Shown here piece by piece: positions 31,031 through 41,520 of a stretch of DNA of 50,796 nucleotides (position 1 is its first letter; the number at the start of each line of letters is the position of its first letter). This stretch comes from Nemertoderma westbladi (Eukaryota; Xenacoelomorpha; Nemertodermatida; Nemertodermatidae), in contig JAUCBJ010006858.1 of assembly GCA_032718475.1 (NCBI GenBank), positions 1-50,796 on the forward strand. The letters are read 5' to 3'. The position numbers were made by a program, and so were the translations under genes. The notes under the pieces were generated by a model. That model was not told the DNA's origin, made no database searches, and saw nothing but the letters and a program-made list of their open reading frames with translations.

Positions 31031-31475
31031 AGCCCGTTAATTTGAGCGCAGTTTATCAGCGAGATCAGCAGTAAAGATGGTTCTTTTGCACTTTAGTTGA
31101 CCAGGCCATGAAATTTTTTTTAATATTGTTTTTTTTATATAAATGTTACACGAAAATGCGAAAATGGAATATACATGGTGTGTTACCATATACTGTAGGC
31201 CTATTCATGTTGAAAAATCGGCAAAGTTGCATCAGCTCATAAGGATTTTATCACACTTCTATAATTACAGACTTCTAACATCACCCAATCGAAAGTTGGC
31301 CGAATGTAAAATATCTACATATTAGACTCATCAACAAGTATATTCTCAATAACGAACTGCAAACTGATCGATATTAAAATGAAATACAATAGGCAGCATA
31401 CTCATGTATTATATGGGTCTGTATGTCCTGACTGAACTGAAACTAATACTAATTATTCCAATCAATACCTTAATA

Positions 31476-32542
31476 CACCATGACCCGTAATATAGTGACA
31501 TTTTCTGTTGACACGGACCCCCCCCCCCCCAAATTTTTCTACAAATCTTTATCATATTGCTTGAAATTTGAAACACAACTAGTTCAACTCACCGTGGTTG
31601 TTACCATGAAGCCGGAATTTTCGATTTCGCCTTTAAATTTTATTTATAAGCGTTTTAAAAAGTGTCTTTTGCGAAATCGCACCCTCTGTATTATTGCCAT
31701 TCTTCACTTTAGTCGTAATTTTTTCACATCAATAGAAAGCTTGCGTTGCAAGGATTCCAAATATGTAACAATGTCTGAATTTCGTTGAGAAACAGCTGAG
31801 AAATAGGCATTCAAAGATTGCAAGAATTATTGTTCACTGCAGGCCATTTATTCTATTTAATAAATACACAATATTCTGGAACAATTTGTTTATGTATGAT
31901 TAGCTAGTTTTTTAGTTTTAATTTTTGTTATGTTATCCACGTTTTAAAAGTATATACATTAATTTAATATATCGGAATAATTAAATAACCATGTATTTAC
32001 TGTATATGCTCGGGTGTAGAGTTTATAACTACTTTGTAAAAAATGTAAACATTAAATCATTAAATCATTATCATTAAATGATTAGCTACGCAGTATAGAT
32101 ATTGTATAGGCATACCACTGTTACCAACCAACTCATAAAATAAATAACACGTTCTAGAATTTTGTGTATTTATTCAATAGAATAAATGGCCTGCAGCGAA
32201 CAATAATTATTGCAATCTTTGAACGCCTATTTCTCAGCTGTTTCTCAATGAAATTCAGATATTGCTACATATTTGGAATCCTTGCAACGCAAGCTTTCTA
32301 TTGATGTGAAAAAATTACGACTAAAGTGAAGAATGGCAATGATACAGAGGGTGCGATTTCGCAAAAGACATTTTTAAAAACGCTTATAAATAAAATTTAA
32401 AGGCGAAATCGAAAATTCCGGCTTCATGGTAACAACCACGGTGAGTTGAACTAGTGGATAAAGATTTGTAGAAAAATTTGGGGGGGGGGGGGGGGGGGGG
32501 GTCCGTGTCATCAGAAAATGACACTATATTACGGTCATGGTG
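31476..32542. mobile_element. Fold-back element flanked by TA, with homopolymer C/G in its arms
   Basis: Left end CACCATGACCCGTAATATAG and right end CTATATTACGGTCATGGTG are inverted and both abut TA (31474-31475, 32543-32544), as in Tc1/mariner-type insertions. Inner arms pair closely (TGCAAGGATTCC with GGAATCCTTGCA; GCAGGCCATTTATTCTAT with its complement). A C11 run in the left arm (~31510) faces a G22 run in the right arm (~32482), showing independent length change. No transposase. Confidence 0.8.
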
Positions 32543-32879
32543 TAATACTGTATCTGTACTAAAAAAATAATAATACTACTACTGTATAATACTAATACTG
32601 CTATATTTACTGAAAAATAATACCTGTGGGGCCTACTGCAAAAATCGACAATCTGTTAATCCGTAGGCATACTGTATATTACTCCATAGTAGAAGTACCG
32701 GTAGAGCATATGTACAAATCGAAGTCAATCGATAAAGGCGCCTCCTCTGAACTACTAAGCAGAAAATCTTTAGGACTAATCCTACATGTTATGTTGGGCA
32801 ATCATCTGCCATATAGGCTAACTACATTGTTTGGTGTATTCGTTATTGTTTTTACATAATGTAGAAAAATCGATCTATC

Positions 32880-33717
32880 TATAGGCCAGGTTGGAATTCA
32901 TGCATGAGCGAGCAGGTAGGCGGCCTACACTTTGTTGTTTCGAGATCACCGCGCACCTGAAATTGGCTCGTCGCGCACCTCATCATAATGATAATCCACT
33001 CAAAACCGCGCAGCTCATGTCATTGATATCTCAAAAAATCGCGCAGCTCATAAGAACAATTTTACATTCAAATTCAGTTTCAAAGCTTATCTTAAGACAT
33101 TTCTGTACGTTGAATCTACATAATAAATGTAAACAGTAAATGCAACATCAAAATTTTTAATATTAAAAAAATATTTTTTTAATCCACTACATTTACTGAT
33201 TTACATTTGAATATACATTACTCTACTGTATAAAATTTGAATAAAATGCAATAGTTAATTTTCATTAGGTACCAGTAATACTTGATACTTACTGACTTAG
33301 AATCCCTAACAATTAGACTTCACAATTTGGCTTATATAATTAGGTCATACTTATTAATACATTGTCACTTTCTGACTTTACCTGTTTACTAACTTTCTGT
33401 AACTAACATAATAACAATAGTCTGATAGTACCTAGTTAAAATAAATTTATAAATTTTCAGCTCCGGAATTACGGTGAAATGATTTGACTGCTCGAAGAAT
33501 TGGGAATAAGGAAGAAACGCGAGCGAAGCGAGCGAAATTTTTTTGTGTATTTTCGTGATTTCAATTAATTTGTGGTGCGCATCAGAGCTGCGCCAGTGCG
33601 CGCTGAGGCGCAACACGCACCTGTGGCACCCAAACGCGCAACGCGCATCTGGTTCGCGGTCATTCGCGCAGCTACACGTCCGAGTTTTGCAGCATGAATT
33701 CCAACCTGGTCTATAGG
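32880..33717. repeat. Element with ~25-bp terminal inverted repeats (tentative)
   Basis: TATAGGCCAGGTTGGAATTC at 32880 is mirrored by GAATTCCAACCTGGTCTATAGG at 33697-33718. The interior arms are only patchily complementary (GCGCACCT/AGGTGCGT-like words), so this is a short-TIR element or a heavily diverged fold-back. Boundaries are approximate. Confidence 0.5.
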
Positions 33718-33976
33718 CTCATTCCAATGTAAAGTACGGTACATTCGTACACAATTTTGAACTTTGATTGCCTGTACAATGTTATTCACAGCACATATGT
33801 GCACAAAATTGTGCTTGGATTGAACTTTCGAATATCAGCTTTGATTTCGCGAAGCTTATGGCGGGTCTTAGTCACTTTTGAGAAAACACCAGCTTGTCCA
33901 ATTAAGGTAAAGTACGGATTCGTACGAAATGGTTTTTTTTATTTTAATATATATATTAATATATAACTCCGCTATA

Positions 33977-34590
33977 TTATAACACTCCATTATAATACAG
34001 TGCACTAGCAATCGCCATTATAATGGTAAAATAAAGTATGGGACAATTTTCAATTGGCCGTCATGATGTTTTTCTGAGGGAGTAGATTATGAAACTACAG
34101 GTAATTGTTTCTTAAGATGACGCAACACAAACGTGCTTTGCATTCCACTGGGTGATTGGGCTGAGTTAGACTACTTGTCTGTGTATGAATTAAAAATTTC
34201 ACTATTTTTAGATAAAGCATGGGACTTTACATGCAAAAACCAAAAGAGTTCTTGACTGAGGAATGATCCTCAGTTCAAATAGACTCATATTCTTACGGCC
34301 GACTATGACCTTAGAGTATTATAACACTCCTGGCTTCACATATTACATTAATACAGTGCACTAATATAAATCGACATTTTAATGGTAAAGTATGGGACAA
34401 TTTTAAATTGGCGGCCATGATATTTCTGAGGGAGTGAAGATGAAACTAATTGTTTTCGTGCTTTGCATTCCACTGGGTGATTAGGCTGAGTTACATCTCT
34501 GTGAATAAACTAAAGATTTCACTATTTTAGGTAAAGTATGGGACATCACATGATTAACTTTATCGATTTCATTACAGAGGAATGAAACAC
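33977..34590. repeat. Tandem duplication, ~341-bp period, two diverged copies
   Basis: Starting at ATTATAACACTCC, the blocks AATACAGTGCACTA, TAATGGTAAA, AAGTATGGGACAATTTT, TGCTTTGCATTCCACTGGGT and TTTCACTATTTT recur in the same order from 34318. Identity is about four fifths by eye with indels. No ORF. Confidence 0.8.
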
Positions 34591-34889
34591 TGGTGAAATT
34601 AAATGAAAAAAAATTCCAAAAAACCAAAAAAATCGAAAATGGGTTTGTTTTTGATTTGGTACATGCTCAGAAATGTTAATTTATTGGTCATAGGAAGTGC
34701 CTACGGGAAACGAAACTTTTGCACACTTTTATTCACATTTTGTGTAGGGAAGGTGCATAATTTTTAATTCGACAATTTTTGAGAAACCACCTGTGTGTAA
34801 GCGGATCCAATTCGCTGCACTACCCAGCGGAAAATGGGGAAAGTGGCTTTTTACCGATTATAGTTGGCTAGGTGACATTACTAATATAA

Positions 34890-35256
34890 TGTCACCTAAC
34901 AACCAACGAAGGCAATATACATTGCCAGCCACAAGGAGAGATGAGAGGCTATAGGCCATCTCAGGGGGACAAAGGAAGCCAGCACGTGGGTATCAGAGAA
35001 CAGGGAGTGCCAAGGGAAGGACGGATAGATTAGCCAATGGTGGGGCAGAACACCATCTAATTGGGATGCATCCATTGGCCAGGCCACGTACCAAGTAGCA
35101 ATATTCTATATATGTTAGTAATATAACCGTTGCCTTTATTACCTGTTGTTCTGTTAGTTTGTGTAGAGCTGTGGAAGCAAGACGGTTTAGACCGTCATCG
35201 TCGTCAGTAACCGTGCTATTATTGTATTCTGACTGTGCTATTATTGTATTCTGACA
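34890..35256 (+). mobile_element. Candidate LTR (367 bp, TGTCA...TGACA)
   Basis: The segment begins TGTCACC and ends TTCTGACA, so its ends are the 5-bp inverted repeat TGTCA/TGACA typical of LTRs. A TATATATG lies at about 35109. A 22-bp duplication (CTGTGCTATTATTGTATTCT) occupies the 3' end. No matching target duplication and no second copy are in the window. Downstream DNA has a short frame (PPAFQIPQAFQQPADAAM) that could be gag remains. It could be a solo LTR or a coincidence. Confidence 0.4.
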
Positions 35257-35821
35257 TTACGAACAACTGCCACTAAAAACTCAGTTATTCTTTCGACCTC
35301 CGGCCTTTCAGATACCACAAGCCTTTCAGCAGCCAGCGGACGCGGCGATGCGTATTATCCAAAAGCAAACACATCGGTCGGGATTCCCTCGCCAACTCGG
35401 GGTTCCCGTCACAATGTGTTGGTACAATTCTTAGCACTGAATTCATGAAGTACGATAAATTTTGACCTAAAATAAGTATAAATTCAAAGCTACATCTCAT
35501 TTTTCGAAATTAGTGGGGAGGTTGACCTTTTCATGGAATGAGCCTTTAACGTTTACTTTGAGTTTTTGATTTATCTTAACAATTGGATCGCCCATTAACA
35601 AATCCGAATTCCTGCACGCAAATCAGAGTGACTGGTTGTAAAGCTAAGTTCACCGTTTGTGTGGAAAAAAATGAGCCAAATCGTTCATAGTCGTCCTCAT
35701 CCTCATCAGTCACTTACTCCATCTTTTATTATTTGTAGTAACAATGTGTTGGCAAGCTGTATTTTTCGAGGTGTTTGTTATTATACATGTGGTCTTATTA
35801 TACATGTGGTGTTATTATACT

Positions 35822-35905
35822 GTGGCCTAGTGGTTGTAGTCTTGGCTTCCACCTCGAGATCCCAGGTTCGAATCCGACACCACGCTGATGAGACCCAGTA
35901 AGGTC
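35822..35905 (+). repeat. tRNA-derived SINE (A and B boxes)
   Basis: TGGCCTAGTGGTTGTAGTC (A box) is followed 34 bases later by a perfect B box, GGTTCGAATCC. The downstream part GATGAGACCCAGTAAGGTCG continues past the tRNA-like head, as in metazoan SINEs with a conserved body. The acceptor stem is only partly paired (GTGG/CCAC). I cannot assign the SINE superfamily. Confidence 0.65.
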
Positions 35906-36167
35906 GAAACGCGTACGTGGTTTGGAGAGATATGAGATATTAATTTCAAGAAAAATTACGCGATTCCTAAATTTGTACACTTCCCGGTTAAAAAGTACGC
36001 ATGTGATGGGATTAGTCCTACAATTGCGCCAATAAAAGATAAGTCATTTTCGGTAAAATGATCTTATCATTCGAGGTTAAGACCCCTAGATCCCTTCCTA
36101 TATAATAAATGTATACTTACTCAATCAACACAGAATCATTTCAAGTATTACACAATCAAAACACAAA

Positions 36168-36303
36168 TATTTAAAGGAGCATCTGTTAATCAAAACATCA
36201 CAATTACTCAACCATAATGTCACACATTGAAAACATAATTATATTTTAATAAATACACAAGCGAACATATAATTACATGCTAACTAAACCACAACATATG
36301 TTT
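36168..36303. repeat. Dispersed repeat, copy 2 (partner at 25671-25806)
   Basis: Same block order as the copy at 25671 (TATTTAAAGGAGCATCTG ... TAAATACACAAGCGAACAT ... AACATATGTTT), with small indels. Both copies are flanked by different DNA, so the 136-bp block itself is the repeat unit or a shared fragment of a larger one. Confidence 0.85.
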
Positions 36304-36732
36304 CAGAGCAATTTGATTTTTAGTTCTTTAACTTATAAAGTATTATTTTAATGTTAGTATACAAAAGTTCGTTCTATGAAACAATTTCGAATAATTAATA
36401 ATTTATTACATGGGAAAACAAGTAGAACCTTTTGACACTATTTTCGAGGCATTTTATTTACCGAGCGTCAGCGAGGTTAATAAAGGGTCGAGTGAATATT
36501 GAAAAAAATAATGTTCAACGTTTTTTTTCCCATGTACTGTAATACGTAATTTTATTCTTAAATTGGTACTTTGATTTGGACTTTTGATTCTTTAATAAAA
36601 CGTACAGCGATATAGTGGTTCAAAATAAATTGAACTATAGTATTTTACTATATTGTTACTGCAATTCCAATTATTGTACTTAATTAGTTTCACTCCTGAT
36701 GCTGCCTTACTCAATGTTAAATAATTTGATTT

Positions 36733-37219
36733 TCTGGAATATTTATTACGTAACTAGAGAGCCGGTTAACTACATAAACTAATATTGGATATTGAGTACC
36801 GTTTTGGAGTTACGTCGCGCAGACACTAAATTTTACATAACTTTACTGCGTGCATGGATTTTGCACAAATTACGTGCACACCTTTTCTACGACGGTGCTC
36901 TCTTTCAACACATTTAATAAAATTTAAGAATTTCCACCAAAAATATTTTATTTTACTTTTTTTTCGCCGGGAAAAAAGTAAAATCAATGCAATCCTATTT
37001 TTTTCCCTAAGCAAAAAAGTGCAACATTGCATGTGTTGAAAGAGCATCGACAGAGAAAAGGTTTGCACGTAATCTGAGCAAAATTCATGCACGCCCTAAA
37101 GTTATGGCAAATTTAGTGTCTGCAACTCTGCAAGGCGTACTCCAAAACGGAACTCAATAATATCCAATATTGGTTAATGTAGTTAAGCGACTCTCTAGTT
37201 ACGTAATAAATATTCGAGA
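36733..37219. repeat. Fold-back element, ~487 bp
   Basis: GAATATTTATTACGTAACTA at 36738 pairs with TAGTTACGTAATAAATATTC at the right end. The arms continue inward (AATATTGGATATTGAGT with its partner near 37165; GTGCTCTCTTTCAACACAT with ATGTGTTGAAAGAGC). The centre holds two AAAAAAGTAAAATCAATGCA-like stretches also seen at 4340-4370, so this family has another partial relative in the window. Confidence 0.82.
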
Positions 37220-37310
37220 ACACTATTGAACATATTGGCCGGTATGATCCTGGTACATATGGGTCCTTATTTTTACGTTTGAATATTGAAGAAAGGGCAG
37301 TACATATAGC

Positions 37311-37974
37311 TGTAACGGGATCTGAGATCCCGACCAGGTAAGATTTATACGCGTCACTTGACTGCTAGCTGGGCTAGTGTCGTTTTGGCCAAAGGCCGTT
37401 GGGGAAAAATAACAGAGTTTGTGTTTCTCGATGTTAATCTTCCAATAATAATAGCACAGAATGTATGGCAGTATATGATTGAAATCGCAATACAGAATTA
37501 CAACAGCAGTGTGTACATATGATGTAATGACGTTGTGACGGTTAAAAACTATAACCGGTCTGCAACTCTGTGATTAATGAACTGACCGGTAAATCAGTAG
37601 TAATCATGATAACTATATGATTGATACACATAGATATTGGTTTTACCTCTACTCTACTTCGGCCTTTTGCTACCCAATGGATGATTTCCTATCTTTCCCC
37701 ACGTGCTCCCCTACCCGCTATTGGCTTATATACTAATTGTCACTTTGGCACTCCCTGTGAGTGTTACCCCCCGCCGCTAGCCTTGACTAGCTGTGTTCTC
37801 CCTGTGAGGTGGTTTGACCTCTCTCTGTGGCTTTAGGGCCTGTATCGCCCCCCCCCCCCGAGTTGGTTATGAGGCGAGATTATTATTGGTAATTTCGTAT
37901 CGCCAACTATATTGGTAAAATGCCACTGGTCCCCTTTTCGGGTGGATAATGCAAGGTAATTGAATCCGCTTACA
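37311..37974 (-). mobile_element. 3' LTR of a minus-strand LTR retrotransposon (664 bp)
   Basis: On the minus strand the LTR starts TGTAAGCGG and ends with the sequence whose complement is TGTAACGGGATCTG. The termini are thus inverted TGTAA...TTACA. Immediately upstream on the minus strand is AGCATGGGGGGGAG, a classic polypurine tract touching the LTR start. A TATA box (TTAGTATATAAGCC, minus strand) lies near 37725-37738. The flank at 37306-37310 is ATAGC, which would be the target duplication, but the partner is not identified. This combination of PPT, TG..CA ends and TATA is strong evidence for a 3' LTR. Confidence 0.75.
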
Positions 37975-37988
37975 CTCCCCCCCATGCT
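37975..37988 (-). other. Polypurine tract
   Basis: Minus strand GCATGGGGGGGAG directly precedes the LTR start TGTAAGC. In LTR retroelements this RNase H-resistant purine run primes plus-strand DNA synthesis. Confidence 0.7.
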
Positions 37989-38660
37989 ATCTTCCCGGTG
38001 AGAAGATAGCATCAACCTTAAGTGCGCTTCAATTCCGCTGGAACCCAATCTAATATTGGGTGTGTGGTGGAGTTCTTTTCTCGGGTCGGCTTTCCAGGCC
38101 GCCCCCCTGGGTGTGTTATTACTACCCCTCCTTGGTGCAATTGCGAGCTATGTCGCACCAAGGTATCTGGTGTCTCTGTTTGAGACAATTGTGCTCCCTC
38201 TCCACACAATTTTATTTAACAATACTCAAATCTCTCTCACGGACCTTGCTGTCCCTTATTCTCTCTGTAGTCCCTTGGGACTCTTCCTCTCTCACTGCTC
38301 GCTCCCCACATTTGAATTGCACCTCCTCTCCATACTTCCCCCGTTTCCCTTGTACTCAACCGATATCCTACTCCACTCACCCCTGATGAGCCTCACCCTC
38401 CCCTTTGTGCCGTCGCACTCAAGAAGTGTGATCCGTCCAGTGTCTCGTCTTCCTGGTCAATTGGTCCCCAGTCCCAGTAGCTAATTGGAAAAAGGTTGTA
38501 TATATGACTATAGTACTTACATTGATTGTATATTTATATTGATTAATTGATAATCTACATACGTACATACTAATTGCACTTGATTATTTGCACTTAGGAG
38601 TTCGTGTTTCACCCTACATGTGGTGCCTTCCAGGCACACCTGCATCTCTGTCCCTGAGTT

Positions 38661-39668
38661 CTAGTTCGCTCCTCCCGTCTTCGGGAACCATCTAAGTTCT
38701 TTGCCCCTGTCATCGTCTTGTCTGGGCCGCTTCCTTCCCTCCGGCTTGTCCTCCCTGAGACTTCTCATTCTTGCCGTTACCGTCTTGCTAAGCCCCGTCG
38801 TCGGTTCTTTGGGCGCTGGTGTTATCAACTCCCGGTAACGCTTTGCAGGTGGTCCCTCCGAATGTCCCTCTTGCTTCCCCCTGGTAGCGTCCCACAGGAT
38901 CATTTTCATCGCCCGCGGCACGTGTTCTGCCAGAAAGTCCCTGAACTCGACCCTGTTTTCTGGCGACCATCTATCCAAGTATCTCTGAGTGTTGATGACT
39001 CCTCCATATGATGCCGCTGTCGCTACCTCCTGATATGTGAATGGCAGTCTCCTCTTGATAATCTCCTGGTGGGCTCCCGGATTGATATTAAAGAAGCCTC
39101 ACCTCCAACCGCTTCCAAATTCTTCCATCTCCTGTACGGTGTGTCCACCTCTCTGTCCACTAGGTGTCGGCTATCGTAGTACACCGACTCGCCCTTCAAC
39201 CCCGGGTTGTCTACAAGACCCTCAAGGCCACCTTAAAGGCTCTCCTGTGATTTAGAGGTGCTCCTGATAGCAGAAACGCCATTGGCTCTCTTCCGATAAC
39301 CACGGCCATGAATAGGTTTAATAAACCTATAATTTATCCAATCCTCCTGTAAGACATATCTCTTCTGATATATCTTTATCGCTCCCTTTCGGAACTGATA
39401 TACCTCCTGTTCCCTGGCCTCGCTCCCCATTTCAGCGAGTTTGCCAGTTCCGCTCTGTAGTCCTCTCGGACTTGCCCCAGTCCATCGGCTTGTGGCAAAC
39501 AAGCCTCATGAGCTGGCCCATCGCCACTGCTCCACAATGTCCTGTGCCCGCTGCGTGCTCGTCCCGGAACTTGCCCCAGTCCATCGGCTTGTGGCAGACA
39601 AGCCCCATGAGCTGGCCCACCGCCACTGTTCCACAATGTCCTGTGTTCTCTACCACCCTCAAAGTGCC
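38661..39668 (-). pseudogene. Gag-like or unknown ORF of the minus-strand LTR element, frameshifted
   Basis: The clearest part (38661-38978) reads WSPENRVEFRDFLAEHVP, then KRYRELITP and a basic, charged tail ending KTGGAN before a stop. Upstream on the same strand are further open pieces in changing frames: GLKGESVYYDSRHLVDREV, RRLPFTYQEVATAASYGG, and a repeated VCHKPMDWGK segment. The composition (no membrane segment, charged, a basic C-terminal part) suits a capsid/nucleic-acid-binding protein, but no zinc knuckle is visible and I do not recognise the family. At least three frame changes make it non-functional. It sits between a pol-end fragment and the 3' LTR, which is odd for a simple element order. 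Confidence 0.45.
39471..39668. repeat. 99-bp tandem repeat, 2 copies (33 codons)
   Basis: CTTGCCCCAGTCCATCGGCT recurs exactly 99 bp later, with ~90% identity across the unit. The period is a multiple of three and the minus strand stays open through both copies (GQLMGLVCHKPMDWGK), so the duplication was in frame. Confidence 0.88.
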
Positions 39669-39781
39669 AATTTTCCTTAGTTTTATTTTATTTTTATCTA
39701 TGTTCCCCCCTGTCTGTGCTATTATCCTATCTACCTTCCTACTTCCTTACGTGGTACCCTCAGTGGCCACAACTTCTATGA

Positions 39782-40176
39782 TACTATGTACCCTAGTACT
39801 ACTACTACGGTATGTGTACGTACATACCCTTTACTTCCTCTCACTATGTGGTGCCCTCAGTGCCCACAACTTCTAACTTCTACGGTACTATGTACCCTAC
39901 TACTACTTCTATGGTATACCTACATACCATACCCTTTACACTCTTACTACGTGGCGCTCTCGGTGCCCACAACCTCTGCGGTACTATGTACCCTACTACT
40001 AATTCTATGGTATACCTACATACCATACCCTATGCTCTCTTACTACGTGGCACTCTCGGTGTCCACAACCTCCACGGTACTATGTACCCTACAACTACTT
40101 CTATGGTATACCTACATACCATATCCTTTCCTCTCTTACTACGTGGCGCTCTCGGTGCCCACAACCTCTACGGTAC
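39782..40176. repeat. 96-bp tandem repeat, about 4 copies
   Basis: CGGTACTATGTACCCTAC recurs at about 39884, 39980, 40076 and (ending) 40172 with a 96-bp period. A more divergent ~104-bp copy starts at 39782. Units contain ATGGTATACCTACATACCAT, which is a near-perfect palindrome. Pyrimidine-rich on the plus strand. Confidence 0.92.
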
Positions 40177-40318
40177 TATGTACTTTATTTAGTACTACCT
40201 ACTACTATTACTTTCTACTATCTTACTACTTATTTTATTATTTGCATGTTTTATTTTTTATATTTTTTATGTTGTGGGAAGGGCATGTCGTCCTCATTCC
40301 CACCCCCCTCAGTCCAAC

Positions 40319-40828
40319 TTATTGGACGACTCCACAACCTAGGGGCGATTCTTGCAGCAGGTAACTCCCCCACTGTCCCCCTGTAGGTCCTCTTACCCTT
40401 CGTCCCACTCTCCTTGTCAGTTCCAATTCTCTTGGATCTGACCTTCCCTTCTCCTCCGTCAGTTCCAACTCTCTTGGATCTGACCTTCCCTTCTCCCCCG
40501 TCAGTTCCAACTCTCTTGGATCTGACCTTCCCTTCTCCTCTGCCCCACAGAACTCCTCATCGTCGTCCCCTAGCGTCAAAATGCCACCCGTCATCTTGTC
40601 ATCACTTGGCGGTTGAATGCCGCCCTTCTTGTCATCCTCACTGGTATATGCCACCTCTGCTGGCCTCCCCCTTAATATGTGCGCCGGCGTTAAAGCCCCC
40701 GATGACCCTCGGTCATCCTTCGGTATGCATAATGGTCTACCATTCAATGCCCCTTCGCACTTTGCCAGCCCCGTGTGCATGTACAACATGCCCACTCCAA
40801 CTTTCCTGCCTCCTTTGTCACGTTTCAT
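40319..40828 (-). pseudogene. LTR-retrotransposon integrase C-terminal fragment (BEL/Pao-like), with 14-residue repeats
   Basis: Open for 169 codons on the minus strand. The segment CEGALNGRPLC, then SGALTPAHILRGRP, is the alternate pattern (E-x2-LN-RPL ... LTPAHIL-GR) found at the end of BEL/Pao integrases after the catalytic core. A hydrophilic tail follows with three in-frame copies of EKGRSDPRELELT before the stop. The catalytic D,D-E part of the integrase is not present upstream: at about 40830-40890 the sequence changes to plus-strand coding DNA. It is therefore a truncated 3' piece. Confidence 0.6.
40416..40541. repeat. 42-bp tandem repeat, 3 copies (14 codons)
   Basis: GTCAGTTCCAACTCTCTTGG plus 22 more bases is repeated three times. 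It is in frame on the minus strand (EKGRSDPRELELT plus one residue). Confidence 0.93.
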
Positions 40829-40890
40829 ATTATGGGGCGACCATCAATCCCATTCAAATAATAGAATCGATTAAATTTTATGCCAGGTGA

Positions 40891-41165
40891 CCCACGAAGA
40901 TCGAGGTCGAACAATACCAGTACCTGGACAACATCAATTTCTCCGTGCCCGAACTGGACGTCCCGAAAGTATCTCTCATAGTTGGCATGGACTGCCCGAC
41001 GGCCCACGGGAGACGTTCCTGCCGAGTCAGAGAGGATGGTGGCGAGGCCCGATGGCGATTCTCACGCCATTTGGATGGACACTCAGCGGCCCAATCAAGT
41101 CTAGAATTCCGTTCAAAAAGTTCCGAAGTGTCGGAATCCTCAGGGTGCATGTTCGCAGGCACAAT
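40891..41165 (+). pseudogene. BEL/Pao-like protease/RT-junction fragment, frameshifted
   Basis: One plus-strand frame reads YQYLDNINFSVPEL and VSLIVGMDCP, the L-IG-D-P motif near the end of BEL/Pao aspartic proteases. A second frame then reads GPMAILTPFGWTLSGPI, the PYA-x2-T-LGW-L-GP block that normally follows about 15-25 residues later. The change of frame between them shows an indel. It lies in opposite orientation to the integrase-end fragment directly to its left, so two BEL-like pieces meet head to head here. Confidence 0.6.
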
Positions 41166-41520
41166 GAGAGAAATGGAGGACGAAGGAGCAGAGCAGAAGG
41201 AGAAGGAGAGAAACCAGAGTCGGGGATGGGTATGGATCTGGAACCATGCATAGTGGAGCGTGGTGAAAGGGTGGAGGACAGAGAAATACCACCGATGGAT
41301 GAGTCAGGAGAAGAAACAACAGTAAGAGAGTGGGCGGAGGAGAATGGAGAGTATCGGTATGGGGATGGACAAGAGTGGACGGCGAGATGTCCGGAGAGGT
41401 GTCCGGAACAGATGCCGGTCCAGTTGAGAAGCATACCGATGGTGAGGAGGTCGAGTAGAAGGACAGAGTGGAAGTGGAGAGGATGTAAGAAGATTAGACG
41501 AAGGGCGGAGAAGCCCATGG
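41166..41520 (+). other. Purine-rich open stretch joining the BEL-like and LINE pieces
   Basis: Open in the same frame as the following endonuclease segment, very rich in Glu, Arg and Gly. No recognised domain. It may be diverged BEL/Pao RT linker or a LINE 5' part. Confidence 0.35.

Noticed and set aside
37621-38484. Plus-strand open frames
   Set aside because: They lie over the LTR and its upstream region on the wrong strand and have low-complexity hydrophobic composition.
39786-40364. 192-codon plus-strand frame rich in Y, T, L and P
   Set aside because: It reads through the 96-bp tandem repeat; no recognisable domain.
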